A stretch of DNA of 56,557 nt from an uncultured Fluviicola sp. (GCA_913009205.1 CAJVYC010000017.1:1-56557), one strand, 5' to 3'. Counted from the stretch's first letter, positions 33,581-43,227 are shown. Numbers and translations are program-made. Notes: a model not told the origin generated them from the letters alone.

Positions 33581-35170
33581 ATGAATCAATTCCTTGCTGC
33601 GTTATTTTGCAGCTTCTTTCTTACAAGTTTTGCACAAGACCAGCTCGATAATATCGACGTTCTCTCTTACGATATGACGATTGAAGTTGGCGACAAAGAT
33701 GATGTTATTCATGTTAAAGAAATTGTAAAAATCAAACTCCTTAAGGAAACGCCTCGGTTCTATCTGAACTTGATTTCAGTAAACGATGCATCTGGAATGG
33801 GAATGAAAATCAGTCAAATAGTTGATGGAGAAAAAAAACTAGTCTTCGTTGAACATACCAATGATAAGGTCTGGTTTTCTCCAAATAAGAAATCAGCTGG
33901 AGACGAATTGACTTTCACAATTGTATACTCGGGAATCCCAAAAACAGGACTTATAATAGGCAAAAACAAATTCGGTGATCGCACCTTCTTTGGCGACAAT
34001 TGGCCGAATCGTGCAAGTCATTGGATCGCTTGTGTTGACCATCCGTCTGATAAGGCAATGGTGAATTTCTCAGTAATAGCTCCAAAGAAATACCAATGCA
34101 TCGCTACTGGTGAGTTTGTTGTCGGTACTGACTACAACCGAAAAAAACGGATAAATTATTATGAATCGAAAATTCAAATCCCAACGAAAGTGATGGTGAT
34201 TGGATTGGCAGAATTTGACATTGAAAAAATTAAAAGTAAGCATGCTTTTGAAATGAGTATTTGGGCGTATTCTAAAGATGCAAAAAATGGATTTTCGGAC
34301 ATGGCCGTGGCAAAAGATGTCGTGGATTACTTTGTTTCAACAATCGGTGAATACCCCTTTGAAAAATTGGTAAATGTTCAATCTACAACCCAGTTTGGCG
34401 GCATGGAGAATGCAGGAAATATCTTTTATGATGAAAAAGCGGTAAAGGGCGAAGGAACAATGGAGGCTCTTATAGCTCATGAAATTGCCCATCAATGGTT
34501 TGGAAATTCTGCCAGCGAAGCCGATTGGAAACATTTATGGTTGAGCGAAGGATTTGCAACGTATTTCACTGATTTGTATTGGGAGAATAAATACGGAACG
34601 GAAGCAATGAATGAGCGCTTGTTTGGAGAACGAGCCCGCGTAATTAATTTTTCAAAGCAATACAACCATCCGGTGGTGGATTCGACATACGAATCGCTCA
34701 TGGTGCTTTTGAATCCTCACTCTTATCAGAAAGGTGCTTGGTTTTTGCACATGCTTCGAAATGAGTTAAGCGACTCTGTTTTCTGGAATGGAATCCGATC
34801 ATATTACAATGAGTTCAAATTTGGAAATGCAACAACGGCTGACTTCCAAAGAGTAATGGAAAGTGAATGTCACTTCAGCCTAGAGAAATTCTTTGATCAA
34901 TGGCTGTATCAAACTCAACAGCCTAAATTGAAGATCAATTACAATTCAACTGACAATCAAGAAATTCTAAGTATTCATCAATTACAGAACACGTTTGTTT
35001 TTGATTTCAACCTGGAAATCGAATTCAATTATGTCGATGGATCTTCAGAAATTAAAACATTCAAGATTTCTCGCGAGAAAGAAGTATTCGTTTTAAAGAA
35101 CACAAGTATGGTAAGCTCAATGAAGTACGATCCGAATGTTAAGTTGTTGTTTGAGCAGGTTGAGAATTAG
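33581..35170 (+). CDS. Secreted M1-family aminopeptidase
   Basis: A zinc aminopeptidase of about 530 residues with a signal peptide ending 'FFLTSFAQ'. I prefer ATG 33581 over 33563 because it gives a normal-length signal peptide. Residue numbers from 33563: substrate-binding G279-G-M-E-N283, zinc motif H306-E-I-A-H310 and third ligand E329 in 'LWLSEGFATYF', so the catalytic site is complete. It lacks the large C-terminal helical domain of classical aminopeptidase N and matches the shorter LTA4H/M1 forms of Bacteroidetes. It removes N-terminal residues from peptides, probably in the periplasm, complementing the secreted M36 protease. Confidence 0.92.
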   Translation: MNQFLAALFCSFFLTSFAQDQLDNIDVLSYDMTIEVGDKDDVIHVKEIVKIKLLKETPRFYLNLISVNDASGMGMKISQIVDGEKKLVFVEHTNDKVWFSPNKKSAGDELTFTIVYSGIPKTGLIIGKNKFGDRTFFGDNWPNRASHWIACVDHPSDKAMVNFSVIAPKKYQCIATGEFVVGTDYNRKKRINYYESKIQIPTKVMVIGLAEFDIEKIKSKHAFEMSIWAYSKDAKNGFSDMAVAKDVVDYFVSTIGEYPFEKLVNVQSTTQFGGMENAGNIFYDEKAVKGEGTMEALIAHEIAHQWFGNSASEADWKHLWLSEGFATYFTDLYWENKYGTEAMNERLFGERARVINFSKQYNHPVVDSTYESLMVLLNPHSYQKGAWFLHMLRNELSDSVFWNGIRSYYNEFKFGNATTADFQRVMESECHFSLEKFFDQWLYQTQQPKLKINYNSTDNQEILSIHQLQNTFVFDFNLEIEFNYVDGSSEIKTFKISREKEVFVLKNTSMVSSMKYDPNVKLLFEQVEN

Positions 35171-35281
35171 GAGCTAATATTTGGATTCTTTACTAAGGTA
35201 ATATATTGTTCCATTAGACATTCCTTTTTGATTAACGCAACAATCCTTCGGATATGAATTACTATAAATAGCATTTAACAA

Positions 35282-37369
35282 TTAAAAAGCTAAAACCTTA
35301 AACTCCGTTCTTCTGTTTTCTTGGTGTTGATCACCAGAACATTTAACACCGTTCTTGCAATCGTTTACCAATTGAGTTTCACCGTAACCGGCAGATTTCA
35401 ATCGATCCGTAGAAATGCCAGCCTTCGTTAAGTAATCAACCACAGCTTTCGCTCTTCTTTCTGACAAATCCTGATTGTGCGAATCAGATCCCTGAGAATC
35501 CGTATGGCCTCCTAATTCAATTTTCAATGTCGGAACATCTGCCATCAAACCAACCAAGCGTTTCAACTCTGTTGTCGACTCAGGACGCAATGTCGCCTTG
35601 TCTAAATCAAAGAAGATATTTCGAAGGACAATTTTACTTCCAACTGATAATTTTTTCAATTCAATGTTTTTTTCTACCTCTTGGAAAGCTGATGTATTTG
35701 GAATATCGAAGTTTTCTGAATGGAACAAGTATTCGTCTTTCTTTACGGCAATTCCGTAATTTTTACCTGCTGGAAGAGAAACGAGGAACCTTCCTGTCTT
35801 ACTGTTTGATTTAAACGTTGCAATTACTTTGTCTGCTTCGTTGTCTACAATTTCGATTTCAGCTTCCAAAAGATCTTTCGTCAAGTAATCAGAAATAACA
35901 CCTTTCAAGATTGTAAGCTGCGCTTCCTTAACCATAACCTTAGGAGCAATAACAACATCTTTAATAGGAGCGGCAATACTTGCTAAAAGATTATCCTCAT
36001 TGTTCAAGACCATTTGCTTTTCAGGGCCTAAAAATGTAATCATATATAAATCACGAAGACCTTTGTTGTCTTTTTGCGCAGAAGACATGTAATAACCGTG
36101 TTTTCCACTTGCCGAAATAACGAAGAACGCATCTTCATCTGCTGTATTAACCGGATATCCCAAGTTCTGAGGTTCACTCCACGTATTGTTCGTATTATCC
36201 AAAACAGATTTGAAAATATCCATTCCTCCCATAGAATTGTGCCCTTCAGAACCGAAGTACAATGTTTTTCCATCGGGATGCATATAAACACCATCTTCTT
36301 TGTATTTCGTGTTAATTGTAGCGCCTAAATTTTGTGCTGGACCCCACTTCCCTTTTTCATCTCTTTGGGACAAGTAGATATCGTGTTCACCAATCCCCCC
36401 TCCTTTATTAGAAACGAAATAGATAACGTTTCCATCTGGCGAATAACATGCAGATGGCTCGTGTGTGCTCTTTGTATTAATATTCTTTCCTAAATCTTCT
36501 GCTTTGCTCCATTCCGAACCTTCAAGAACACATTCGAACAAATCACCAAATCCAGATTTACCTTTATAAATAATAATTCTTTGTCCATCCGCTGAAATTG
36601 CCGCAACAGCATCGTGGTCATTTGTATTTACATTATCACCCATATTTTCCGTAGGAGCCCATGTTCCATCCTCATTTTTTGTTGAGATATATAAATCTTC
36701 AAAATGTTCATTCAGCATTGGATCGATCTTCCCTCCTGTTGAGCCCGCTCTTCTCGATGTGTAAATAATAACCGACTCATCGGCAGAAATTACAGCTCCG
36801 TACTCGTTGTATTTTGAATTTATAGCTTCTCCAAGGTTGTCAATGAAAACACGAATTGGTTTTTCAATTACCTTTTTCCCATTGTAACACTGCTGAATTC
36901 TCAATTGTAAATTGTCTCTGTAATATGGATCTGGATTTTGCATTACAGTTGATTGATATTTACTGTACCACGTGATGGCTTGATCAAATTCAAGGTTTAA
37001 ATGGTACGCTTGCCCCAAATAAAAATTGATTTTCGGATTGATACTTGGCTGTAATTTATGAGCCTTCAGTAAATGCGCCATTGCTTTTGCCTTATAAACC
37101 GAACTCAAATAGCATTCTCCCAATTTATAGTTTAGAAGTGCGTTATCAGGATTGAATTTATTCGCCTTTTCGTAAAATGGAATGGCTTCTTTGAAATAAA
37201 TCTCTCCTTGTTCATAAAAATCATCTCCTTCTTTTAGATTATTTTTCGCTTCTTTTAGGCCCTCTTTGTCATTGTTGAAATTGTCCTTATCGAACTCAAT
37301 TCCTTGCGCGAATGCTCCTGAATAAATGAGCAACAAGCTAGCAATAAGTAGGTGTATTTTAGTCATCAT
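35282..37369 (-). CDS. PorE-like OmpA-family protein (TPR, beta-propeller, CRD, OmpA)
   Basis: A protein of about 695 residues with a signal peptide ('LLLIYSGAFAQ'). The start at the MM pair (37369/37366) is preferred; an ATG nine codons upstream would overlap the previous gene. Order: TPR repeats (about 35-160), a PD40/WD40-like propeller (about 190-440, 'AAISADGQRIIIYKG', 'YFGSEGHNSMGGMDIF'), a carboxypeptidase-regulatory-like domain (about 490-570) and a C-terminal OmpA peptidoglycan-binding domain ('IELGGHTDSQGSDSHN', 'LSERRAKAVVDYL'). This four-domain layout is that of PorE, a T9SS component linking the secretion machine to peptidoglycan; several paralogues occur per genome, so PorE itself is likely but not certain. 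It lies 17 bases behind the TPR gene. Confidence 0.82.
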   Translation of the reverse strand: MMTKIHLLIASLLLIYSGAFAQGIEFDKDNFNNDKEGLKEAKNNLKEGDDFYEQGEIYFKEAIPFYEKANKFNPDNALLNYKLGECYLSSVYKAKAMAHLLKAHKLQPSINPKINFYLGQAYHLNLEFDQAITWYSKYQSTVMQNPDPYYRDNLQLRIQQCYNGKKVIEKPIRVFIDNLGEAINSKYNEYGAVISADESVIIYTSRRAGSTGGKIDPMLNEHFEDLYISTKNEDGTWAPTENMGDNVNTNDHDAVAAISADGQRIIIYKGKSGFGDLFECVLEGSEWSKAEDLGKNINTKSTHEPSACYSPDGNVIYFVSNKGGGIGEHDIYLSQRDEKGKWGPAQNLGATINTKYKEDGVYMHPDGKTLYFGSEGHNSMGGMDIFKSVLDNTNNTWSEPQNLGYPVNTADEDAFFVISASGKHGYYMSSAQKDNKGLRDLYMITFLGPEKQMVLNNEDNLLASIAAPIKDVVIAPKVMVKEAQLTILKGVISDYLTKDLLEAEIEIVDNEADKVIATFKSNSKTGRFLVSLPAGKNYGIAVKKDEYLFHSENFDIPNTSAFQEVEKNIELKKLSVGSKIVLRNIFFDLDKATLRPESTTELKRLVGLMADVPTLKIELGGHTDSQGSDSHNQDLSERRAKAVVDYLTKAGISTDRLKSAGYGETQLVNDCKNGVKCSGDQHQENRRTEFKVLAF

Positions 37370-37386
37370 AATGTTTCTCTTAAAAA

Positions 37387-38448
37387 TTAGTTGCAAGCTC
37401 CTATAAACGATTTAACACCCTCTGCTCCAAGCTCATCTGCCATTTTCCAATCAGCGCATGCTCCTAAATCGTCTCTCATCAATTCTTTAGCATTTCCTCT
37501 ATTTTGATAGGCGTAAGGATAATTTGGATCAATCTCAATCGCCTTAGAACAATCTTCAATGCATCCTTTGTAATCTTTCAATTTGAATTTAGCGCTTGCT
37601 CTATTGTTGTAAGCAAAGGCGTAATCCGCTTTCAATTCGACTGTTTTGCTGAAATCTTCAATCGCTTCTTGATAATCACCTGAATCGAAATAGACGCTCC
37701 CTCTATTGTTGTAAGCGATATAGTATTTATTGTCCAAGCTTATTGCCTTTGAATAAGACATCAGCGCTCCTTTGAGATCGCCTTTCTTTCGCAACGCACT
37801 TCCCAAATTGTTGTGGGTGAATGCCATTTTGTTATCGATCAATAAAGCTTTGTTGTAATCAATGATTGCTCCGTCAATGTTATCCATTTGGCGTTTTGCA
37901 CTTCCTCGATCATTATACGCATAAGCATGGCCTTTATCAGCATTTACAGCCTTCGTAAAGTCTTCAATTGCTCTTTCGTAATCTTTCGCTTCAAAATTGA
38001 TTACGCCCTTGTAGTAATGCGCTTGAGCGTGATTGGGTTTCAACTTCGTCGTTTGATTGAAATCTGCAAAGGCACCTTCCGAATCATTCGATTTGTATTT
38101 CGCTTGACCTCTTAAGTACCATGTTTCCTCGTTAACAGCCGCATACGCTATTGATTTATCGAAATCGGCAATTGCTCCAGGCAGGTCACCGTCTTCAGAT
38201 TTACAAATTGCACGATTGAAATAAGCAGGTTCGAAATCGGCGCGTAACTCCAATGATTTTGTGAAATCATTAATTGCGGCTTTGTAATTTTTGTTTTGGT
38301 ATTCTTTTATGCCACTGTTGTAGATTTTATCAGCTTGTACATCAGCTGAATCTAGTATCGTAGCTTGGACAATGGAATCCTGCGCGAAAGATATGCTAGT
38401 CATTATCATACCGAGCGTGAGCAGCGTAGTAGCTTTCAAACGATTCAT
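37387..38448 (-). CDS. Exported TPR-repeat protein
   Basis: A protein of about 353 residues with a signal peptide ('GMIMTSISFAQ'), starting at ATG 38448 (another ATG lies three codons upstream). The rest is eight to nine tetratricopeptide repeats of 34 residues with the pattern 'AYNNRGSVYFDSGDYQEAIE', forming a superhelical protein-binding surface. No catalytic motif. It is the first gene of a two-gene unit with the PorE-like protein, which itself has TPRs, so a periplasmic scaffold role with that protein is plausible. Confidence 0.88.
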   Translation of the reverse strand: MNRLKATTLLTLGMIMTSISFAQDSIVQATILDSADVQADKIYNSGIKEYQNKNYKAAINDFTKSLELRADFEPAYFNRAICKSEDGDLPGAIADFDKSIAYAAVNEETWYLRGQAKYKSNDSEGAFADFNQTTKLKPNHAQAHYYKGVINFEAKDYERAIEDFTKAVNADKGHAYAYNDRGSAKRQMDNIDGAIIDYNKALLIDNKMAFTHNNLGSALRKKGDLKGALMSYSKAISLDNKYYIAYNNRGSVYFDSGDYQEAIEDFSKTVELKADYAFAYNNRASAKFKLKDYKGCIEDCSKAIEIDPNYPYAYQNRGNAKELMRDDLGACADWKMADELGAEGVKSFIGACN

Positions 38449-38741
38449 GTAGTTCATTTTTTCAATGTTCTTAATAAAATGAGGTTTTTCAACTTGACCT
38501 GATTGATTATCAGTGGTAGTAAAGGAAACCCCGTTGTCTTGATTTAGGCTGTCAATCTCTCCAAATGAATGAAGACCAATAGTTATCGCAAGCTAAATTT
38601 AATACTTTCATTCTAAAATGTGTGATAGTTTGCCGGAGTGTTATTAACAAGTTAGCTCATAACCTTATTGAAGGTAAACCAATGTATTTGTAAGTAATTA
38701 AACACATTCAATCTTTGATGAAATCTTGATTTTGGCTATTG

Positions 38742-38749
38742 TATTTTTG
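38742..38749 (+). promoter_or_regulatory. -7 promoter element for the lipoprotein gene
   Basis: TATTTTTG is an exact match to TAnnTTTG and ends 38 bases before the ATG at 38788. Candidate TTG boxes upstream are at 13 or 24 bases, not the optimal 19. Confidence 0.45.
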
Positions 38750-38761
38750 TTATATTTAAAT

Positions 38762-38779
38762 TTAAACTTAAACTTAAAC
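38762..38779 (+). repeat. Three tandem TTAAAC hexamers in the leader
   Basis: TTAAAC is repeated perfectly three times between the -7 box and the ATG of the lipoprotein gene, with a fourth partial copy. A tandem repeat in a 5' leader could vary in copy number by slippage. Confidence 0.6.
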
Positions 38780-38787
38780 TTATCAAT

Positions 38788-39291
38788 ATGAAATCACTCT
38801 TTTTCAATCGTATTCCAAAAATATTTATTCTCGGTTTTTTATTCTTAGGATTTACATCTTGTTCAAATCAAGTTTCAGATGAACTATCGTATTATATAAA
38901 TAAACAACTAACTAAGGTTGCAGAAAAGGAATCTGAAGCAATTGACTTATTTGACTCGGTGACTGGTAATAATTTTACAGATGATGAAACCATGTATTTT
39001 ACCCTTCAAAATGACGTGATTCCAGTGTATTCAGATTTTATTACTCAATTAGAATCAATTTCTGCGGAACTCGAAACTGAAGAAGTTCAGAAAGTTCATG
39101 AGAAATACATAGAAGGAGCAAATATTCAAAATAATGGCTTTGTATTAGTATTATCTGCGTTGGAAAGTAAAGACCGTACTTTAATGGCACAAGCCAATGA
39201 AAAACTTGCTAAAGGAAGAAAGTTAATACGAAATTTCAAATCAGATTTGAAAAAATTATGTAAGGAAAATAATGTCGAGCTAATAAATTAA
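38788..39291 (+). CDS. Predicted lipoprotein, function unknown
   Basis: A 167-residue protein. The N-terminus is a lipoprotein signal ending 'FLGFTSC' with the lipidated Cys at residue 25. The mature part is mainly helical, acidic first and then basic ('RKLIRNFKSDLKKLC'), resembling a four-helix bundle, without a recognised family. Support comes from the lipobox, a -7 promoter box 39 bases upstream and good coding composition. Periplasmic location (inner or outer membrane leaflet) is inferred. Confidence 0.75.
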   Translation: MKSLFFNRIPKIFILGFLFLGFTSCSNQVSDELSYYINKQLTKVAEKESEAIDLFDSVTGNNFTDDETMYFTLQNDVIPVYSDFITQLESISAELETEEVQKVHEKYIEGANIQNNGFVLVLSALESKDRTLMAQANEKLAKGRKLIRNFKSDLKKLCKENNVELIN

Positions 39292-39424
39292 ATGTTTTGG
39301 GGTCTAGAATGATTTTCCTCCACTGATAAAAATGTAATTAAAATAAAAAAGCCACTTCAACTACCTGAATATTACCTATAGTCTCAGGATAGTACACAGT
39401 TAAGAAACCGATCGATCAAATTAT

Positions 39425-39460
39425 ATCAAAAAAACCTGCGAAGATAGCATCACAGGTTTT
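39425..39460 (-). terminator. Terminator of the CAP gene
   Basis: AAAACCTG (39431-39438) pairs with CAGGTTTT (39453-39460) around a 14-base loop, followed by seven T's on the minus strand, 33 bases after the CAP-protein stop. Confidence 0.7.
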
Positions 39461-39492
39461 GATAAAAAAACAATTCGTTAGTAGCTACTTCT

Positions 39493-40503
39493 TTAGTTAG
39501 CCGTGCAAAACACCCAATAATAGCCGAACGTGCTTCCTGGAACATGGACAACGCCAATGCCAACTTCTTTACTTGATTTATTGAACATGTTATGATAATG
39601 CCCAGGACTGTGGTACCATTGTGAATATGTATCAACCGCTCTTTCATTGCCTGCAGCGATGTTTTCTGAATTGACAAAAGACGTTGTATGAAACTTCCGA
39701 ATTCTATCAAACGTACCTCCTACTTCAATGAGTTTTTCGCCTTTTCGATCTTGACTGTCATGTGAGACGTAATCTTGACTTCCCATATCATAGGCGTGGT
39801 ATCGAGCGGCATTCGTCAAGCTTTCTTTCCATACCAATTGTCCCATGCCCTTCTTTTTGCGTTCGGCGTTCACCAAGTCTAGCATCTTTTTTTCGCTTGA
39901 CATGCTATGGGACAGAATCATTTCAGTTCCCAACGCCAGGCCGTAATACTGTCCATCCACTTTATTGGATTCCGAAACGGATTCGATTGTTTCAACTTCT
40001 TCTAACTTATCCAATTTTACAAGAGGACCACTGTCAACCTCTACTTCCTCGTTATTTAGGATGTCAACTTTTCCCCACTTCATTCTTTTTCGTTTGGAAA
40101 AAAGCGCCTTACTCAACTGTCGGAGTTTGGCCTCTTTCAGTTCAGCAATAACCTCTTCAGCGTAGATATTTATTTCATCTTCTTTATCTGCCCAATTCAT
40201 TTTGTCTTCAAAATCCTTGTCCTTAATTCGTTCGAAACTCCGAGCATACCTAAGTGCTTTGGACAATTCATTGTATTTTTTTCGAGGTGTTTCCTGAACT
40301 TGAGCTTTGTCAAAGTGAACAGCCATAGCATAATAATAGGGCGCTGAATTGTGCGGGAAAATTTTAATAAATCGTTCGGCTACGTTCAAGCATTTTTCAT
40401 CTTTTGCTTCGTACAATTTATTCAATCGTTTGTAAGGGTAATTGAAGGAGAAAGTCAGGTAAGGTAATGTTAACAACAGGATGAGTGAGATAGATCTTCG
40501 CAT
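39493..40503 (-). CDS. Secreted CAP/SCP-domain protein
   Basis: A 336-residue protein with a signal peptide ('LILLLTLPYLTFSF'). The N-terminal half is helical and charged without a known domain. The C-terminal domain (about 210-336) is a CAP (SCP/PR-1) fold. It opens 'MLDLVNAERKKKGMGQLVW', contains 'AARYHAYDMGSQDYVSH', 'SENIAAGN' and 'QWYHSPGHYHNMFN', and ends 'GYYWVFCTAN'. The two His of the CAP cavity are present. Bacterial CAP proteins are extracytoplasmic with unclear activity. Its terminator follows and 176 bases separate it from the gene upstream. Confidence 0.87.
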   Translation of the reverse strand: MRRSISLILLLTLPYLTFSFNYPYKRLNKLYEAKDEKCLNVAERFIKIFPHNSAPYYYAMAVHFDKAQVQETPRKKYNELSKALRYARSFERIKDKDFEDKMNWADKEDEINIYAEEVIAELKEAKLRQLSKALFSKRKRMKWGKVDILNNEEVEVDSGPLVKLDKLEEVETIESVSESNKVDGQYYGLALGTEMILSHSMSSEKKMLDLVNAERKKKGMGQLVWKESLTNAARYHAYDMGSQDYVSHDSQDRKGEKLIEVGGTFDRIRKFHTTSFVNSENIAAGNERAVDTYSQWYHSPGHYHNMFNKSSKEVGIGVVHVPGSTFGYYWVFCTAN

Positions 40504-40679
40504 GGCTTTTGGTTTTAAAGTTGTTGTTTTATCCCAAAAAATTTAATTGATTGAAAAAGTTGATACTGGAGAATACTTAAGAGTGAGAAGTAAACATCGA
40601 TTATTTCGGTACAATAAAAAATTTGAAACTCTGGTTATTATTATGAACGCATAATAAAATACAATTATTGTATCAGTCC

Positions 40680-41885
40680 TTACTTCTTTTTATATTTCTC
40701 TAATTCGTAGGCATACAGAAGTTTAGATAGCCTTGCTATAAACGGTCTAGCAACCTCGGTGTATTCGTATTCGCCATCATTGACAATATCGTTCGCATTG
40801 GTATACAAACTAACTGACATGAAAAATTCAACGCCATCCTCTTCATTCTTAACGTGGGCAATTTCAGAGGTGAAACCATAAGAAAGCCCTAATTTACTTG
40901 TCGTTTTTGTTTTGTGCACTGCTCCCTCCTCTCCAACTATTGCATACTTTAAATCATTGTCATTTTTCCAATACCTTCGAGCAGAATATGATGGAATAAC
41001 CTCTCTCGGATACTTCTGCATAGATTCAATTAAGAATTCACGATCTTCATTTCGCATTAAAAATTTCTGATCTCCAATTTCAGGAAATATCAAATGAATA
41101 AGCATGTCATTTACTTCAGGTAAAGGCAATTCCAGGTTGTAATTCAAATCGTAAGGGCCAGAAACAAGATCTCCGTTTTCATCTTCATGTTTTGATCCAA
41201 ACAAACGGCTTTCTGTGAAGGAGTAGTTCTTTAATATCTTGCTTGTATCCATGTCTAATGACGCAACAAAAATTTGAAGTTCCCCTTCTGAATCATAAAC
41301 TTCCCATGAATTTGTCTTCAATTGATCCCATCTCTCGCACCCTGTAAATGCTTTGTAAATATTCGTTCCGAAATAACCATTCTTTTCAAGTCGATCATTA
41401 ATCAATTTTGGATTAAGCAGATGATAAAATGCAGAATAAAAGTTGTTGTCACTTAGCGCCATCATTTCCAGTATCATTTGACGAAAACGAATTGATCTAG
41501 ATTGAGAAAGGGTGATAAATCTGTCATTATTGCACGAAACTTCCGATCCAAATACGGGAATATCATCCAAAGAAATACCGGACTGCCGAAAATGCGATAA
41601 CGTCAATAACCCAATGGGAAACTTCACCAAACTTGCAGGATAATAATACTGGTGCGTTCCAAAATGACTCGTCGAAAATTGAGGGACTGAATCGGAATAA
41701 TTCACTTGCGTATACACCAATTGGAATCTGTACTTAGGATCTGTAACGATTTCTTTCGACAATTTAAATTCTTCTGCGTGCTCAAGAATGTAATTTCTCA
41801 AAGATACGGAATCGCTTATCACCTGTCCAAAAGACAGAAAAGAACCAAAAAGAAAGAGTATTAAAAAGAACTTATTTCTCTGCAC
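40680..41885 (-). CDS. Secreted class A beta-lactamase-like serine hydrolase
   Basis: A 401-residue protein with a signal peptide ending 'GSFLSFGQ'. The penicilloyl-serine transferase motifs are visible: S85-x-x-K88 in 'PASLVKFPIG', an SDN triad in 'MALSDNNFYS', and 'VHKTKTTSKLG' at the place of KTG. This matches the Beta-lactamase2 family but is much longer than class A lactamases (about 290) and has an insertion between SDN and the third motif, so a peptidase or esterase role is as likely as antibiotic hydrolysis. The start overlaps the end of the amino-acid permease gene by 14 bases, so both are co-translated; peptide hydrolysis feeding the permease is a reasonable guess. Confidence 0.8.
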   Translation of the reverse strand: MQRNKFFLILFLFGSFLSFGQVISDSVSLRNYILEHAEEFKLSKEIVTDPKYRFQLVYTQVNYSDSVPQFSTSHFGTHQYYYPASLVKFPIGLLTLSHFRQSGISLDDIPVFGSEVSCNNDRFITLSQSRSIRFRQMILEMMALSDNNFYSAFYHLLNPKLINDRLEKNGYFGTNIYKAFTGCERWDQLKTNSWEVYDSEGELQIFVASLDMDTSKILKNYSFTESRLFGSKHEDENGDLVSGPYDLNYNLELPLPEVNDMLIHLIFPEIGDQKFLMRNEDREFLIESMQKYPREVIPSYSARRYWKNDNDLKYAIVGEEGAVHKTKTTSKLGLSYGFTSEIAHVKNEEDGVEFFMSVSLYTNANDIVNDGEYEYTEVARPFIARLSKLLYAYELEKYKKK

Positions 41886-43227
41886 GTTTTGAGATAAAAT
41901 AAATTATAATTGCTGGCGAAATTGCAATCAAAAACCACCAGATAACTTCCGTTTTAATATTCACGAAATAGTAGATCATCCATACTGAAATCGCAATAAA
42001 TACTATTGGTGTGATTGGATATCCCCACGCTTTAACGATGCCGTTACTCTTATTTTCTTCTTTGGATTTTCTACTTCTTAAAATGAAGATTCCAAAAACA
42101 GTTAACAATGAAAAGATGGCTAAAGTCACACCAGTAAATTCAATAAGTGAGCCAAAATCTAAGAAAAACACCATTAACAAGGATGAAACCATAATTGTAA
42201 CGATTGCCAATAATGGAGCTCCACCTTCAGTTTGTCTACCAAGCGCCTTAAAAAGTTTGTAGTCCTTGCCTATTTCCTGTGCAACTCTGGGCCCTGCAAT
42301 AAACATGGCGCTTACTCCTGAGATTAACGCAAGTGAGAAAACCGCGCTAAAAATCAACCCAACTTTAGGCCCGAGGATTTTATTTGCAACGATATTCCCT
42401 AAGTCCAATCCTGAACCTAGTTCTTCAAACGTTGCTACGTACATGAATACAAAATTCAGCATCAAGTATAAAACTGTAACGATAATCGTTCCAATAATCA
42501 ATGAAAACGGAAGGTTCTTTTTAGGATTTTCCAATGAACCAACGATGTAAGAACTAGCGTTCCATCCGCTATATGCGAAGAAAACCCAAACCATCGCTCC
42601 TGCAAAAGGAAGGCTGAAAATGGTATCCCACGAATGAGCTGTTGGAGCAAAGCTGATATTCGCTCCTTCATAATCTTCAATAAAAATAAACGGTACAATT
42701 AAGAAAACAGCGACCAATCCTAATTTGACATACGTCATCGCGTTCTGAAACATCCCGCCGAACTTAACGCCTCTAACGTGAACGAGAACAACTAATAGGA
42801 TAGCAATGGCGGCAACAATCTTGGTAATTGGAATTGACAGTAAGGTGTCTTCTTTCGCCATTCCTAAAAGCGGCAAAAAGTATTCACCTGTCGCCAATGC
42901 AAGTGCTGCAATTGCTGCAGAAAATCCAACTACAATAGAAATCCATCCGCTTACAAACCCAACAATTGGGTGGTATATCTCGGATAAAAATGCGTATTCC
43001 CCACCGGATTTATTTACGCGCGTTGCGATTTCGCCGTAGACAGTTGCTCCACAAAGCGAAACAATTCCACCGACCAGCCAAATCATTAAAATTGCAAAAG
43101 GGTCTGGAATTCCAAATTCAGGGTTCACCTGATAACCAAGCGTGGTAAATATTCCAGTACCAATCATATTCGCTATGACCATGTTAACTGCTACGGAACG
43201 TGTATATTTTTTGTTTTGCATATTCAT
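41872..43227 (-). CDS. APC-family amino-acid permease
   Basis: A 451-residue inner-membrane transporter with 12 hydrophobic helices. The first helix has 'NMVIANMIGTGIFTTLGYQV', the APC consensus 'G.IIG.GIF', and the next region 'GALCG...YGEIAT' is represented by 'SLCGATVYGEIATRVNKSGG'. Substrate specificity cannot be read from sequence; the fold suggests LAT-like exchange or cation-coupled amino-acid uptake. It is the first gene of a two-gene unit; its last 14 bases overlap the serine hydrolase start. Confidence 0.92.
   Translation of the reverse strand: MNMQNKKYTRSVAVNMVIANMIGTGIFTTLGYQVNPEFGIPDPFAILMIWLVGGIVSLCGATVYGEIATRVNKSGGEYAFLSEIYHPIVGFVSGWISIVVGFSAAIAALALATGEYFLPLLGMAKEDTLLSIPITKIVAAIAILLVVLVHVRGVKFGGMFQNAMTYVKLGLVAVFLIVPFIFIEDYEGANISFAPTAHSWDTIFSLPFAGAMVWVFFAYSGWNASSYIVGSLENPKKNLPFSLIIGTIIVTVLYLMLNFVFMYVATFEELGSGLDLGNIVANKILGPKVGLIFSAVFSLALISGVSAMFIAGPRVAQEIGKDYKLFKALGRQTEGGAPLLAIVTIMVSSLLMVFFLDFGSLIEFTGVTLAIFSLLTVFGIFILRSRKSKEENKSNGIVKAWGYPITPIVFIAISVWMIYYFVNIKTEVIWWFLIAISPAIIIYFISKRAEK

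Larger units (their letters stand above)
38458..38787. other. Intergenic region with promoters in both directions
   Basis: Divergent spacer between the TPR operon and the lipoprotein gene. The plus-strand -7 box (38742-38749) and a TTAAAC triplet repeat (38762-38779) lie at the right end. For the minus strand no exact box was found. The minus-strand frame of the TPR gene stays open 43 codons above its ATG without another start. Confidence 0.5.

Noticed and set aside
40547-40654. TTG-started 35-codon plus-strand frame with protein-like composition
   Set aside because: It has no ATG start, no promoter box or domain, and lies in the upstream region of a minus-strand gene.
40680-41885. Antibiotic-resistance beta-lactamase
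   Set aside because: It is over 100 residues longer than class A lactamases, lacks a canonical KTG and is coupled to an amino-acid permease; a resistance function is not supported.
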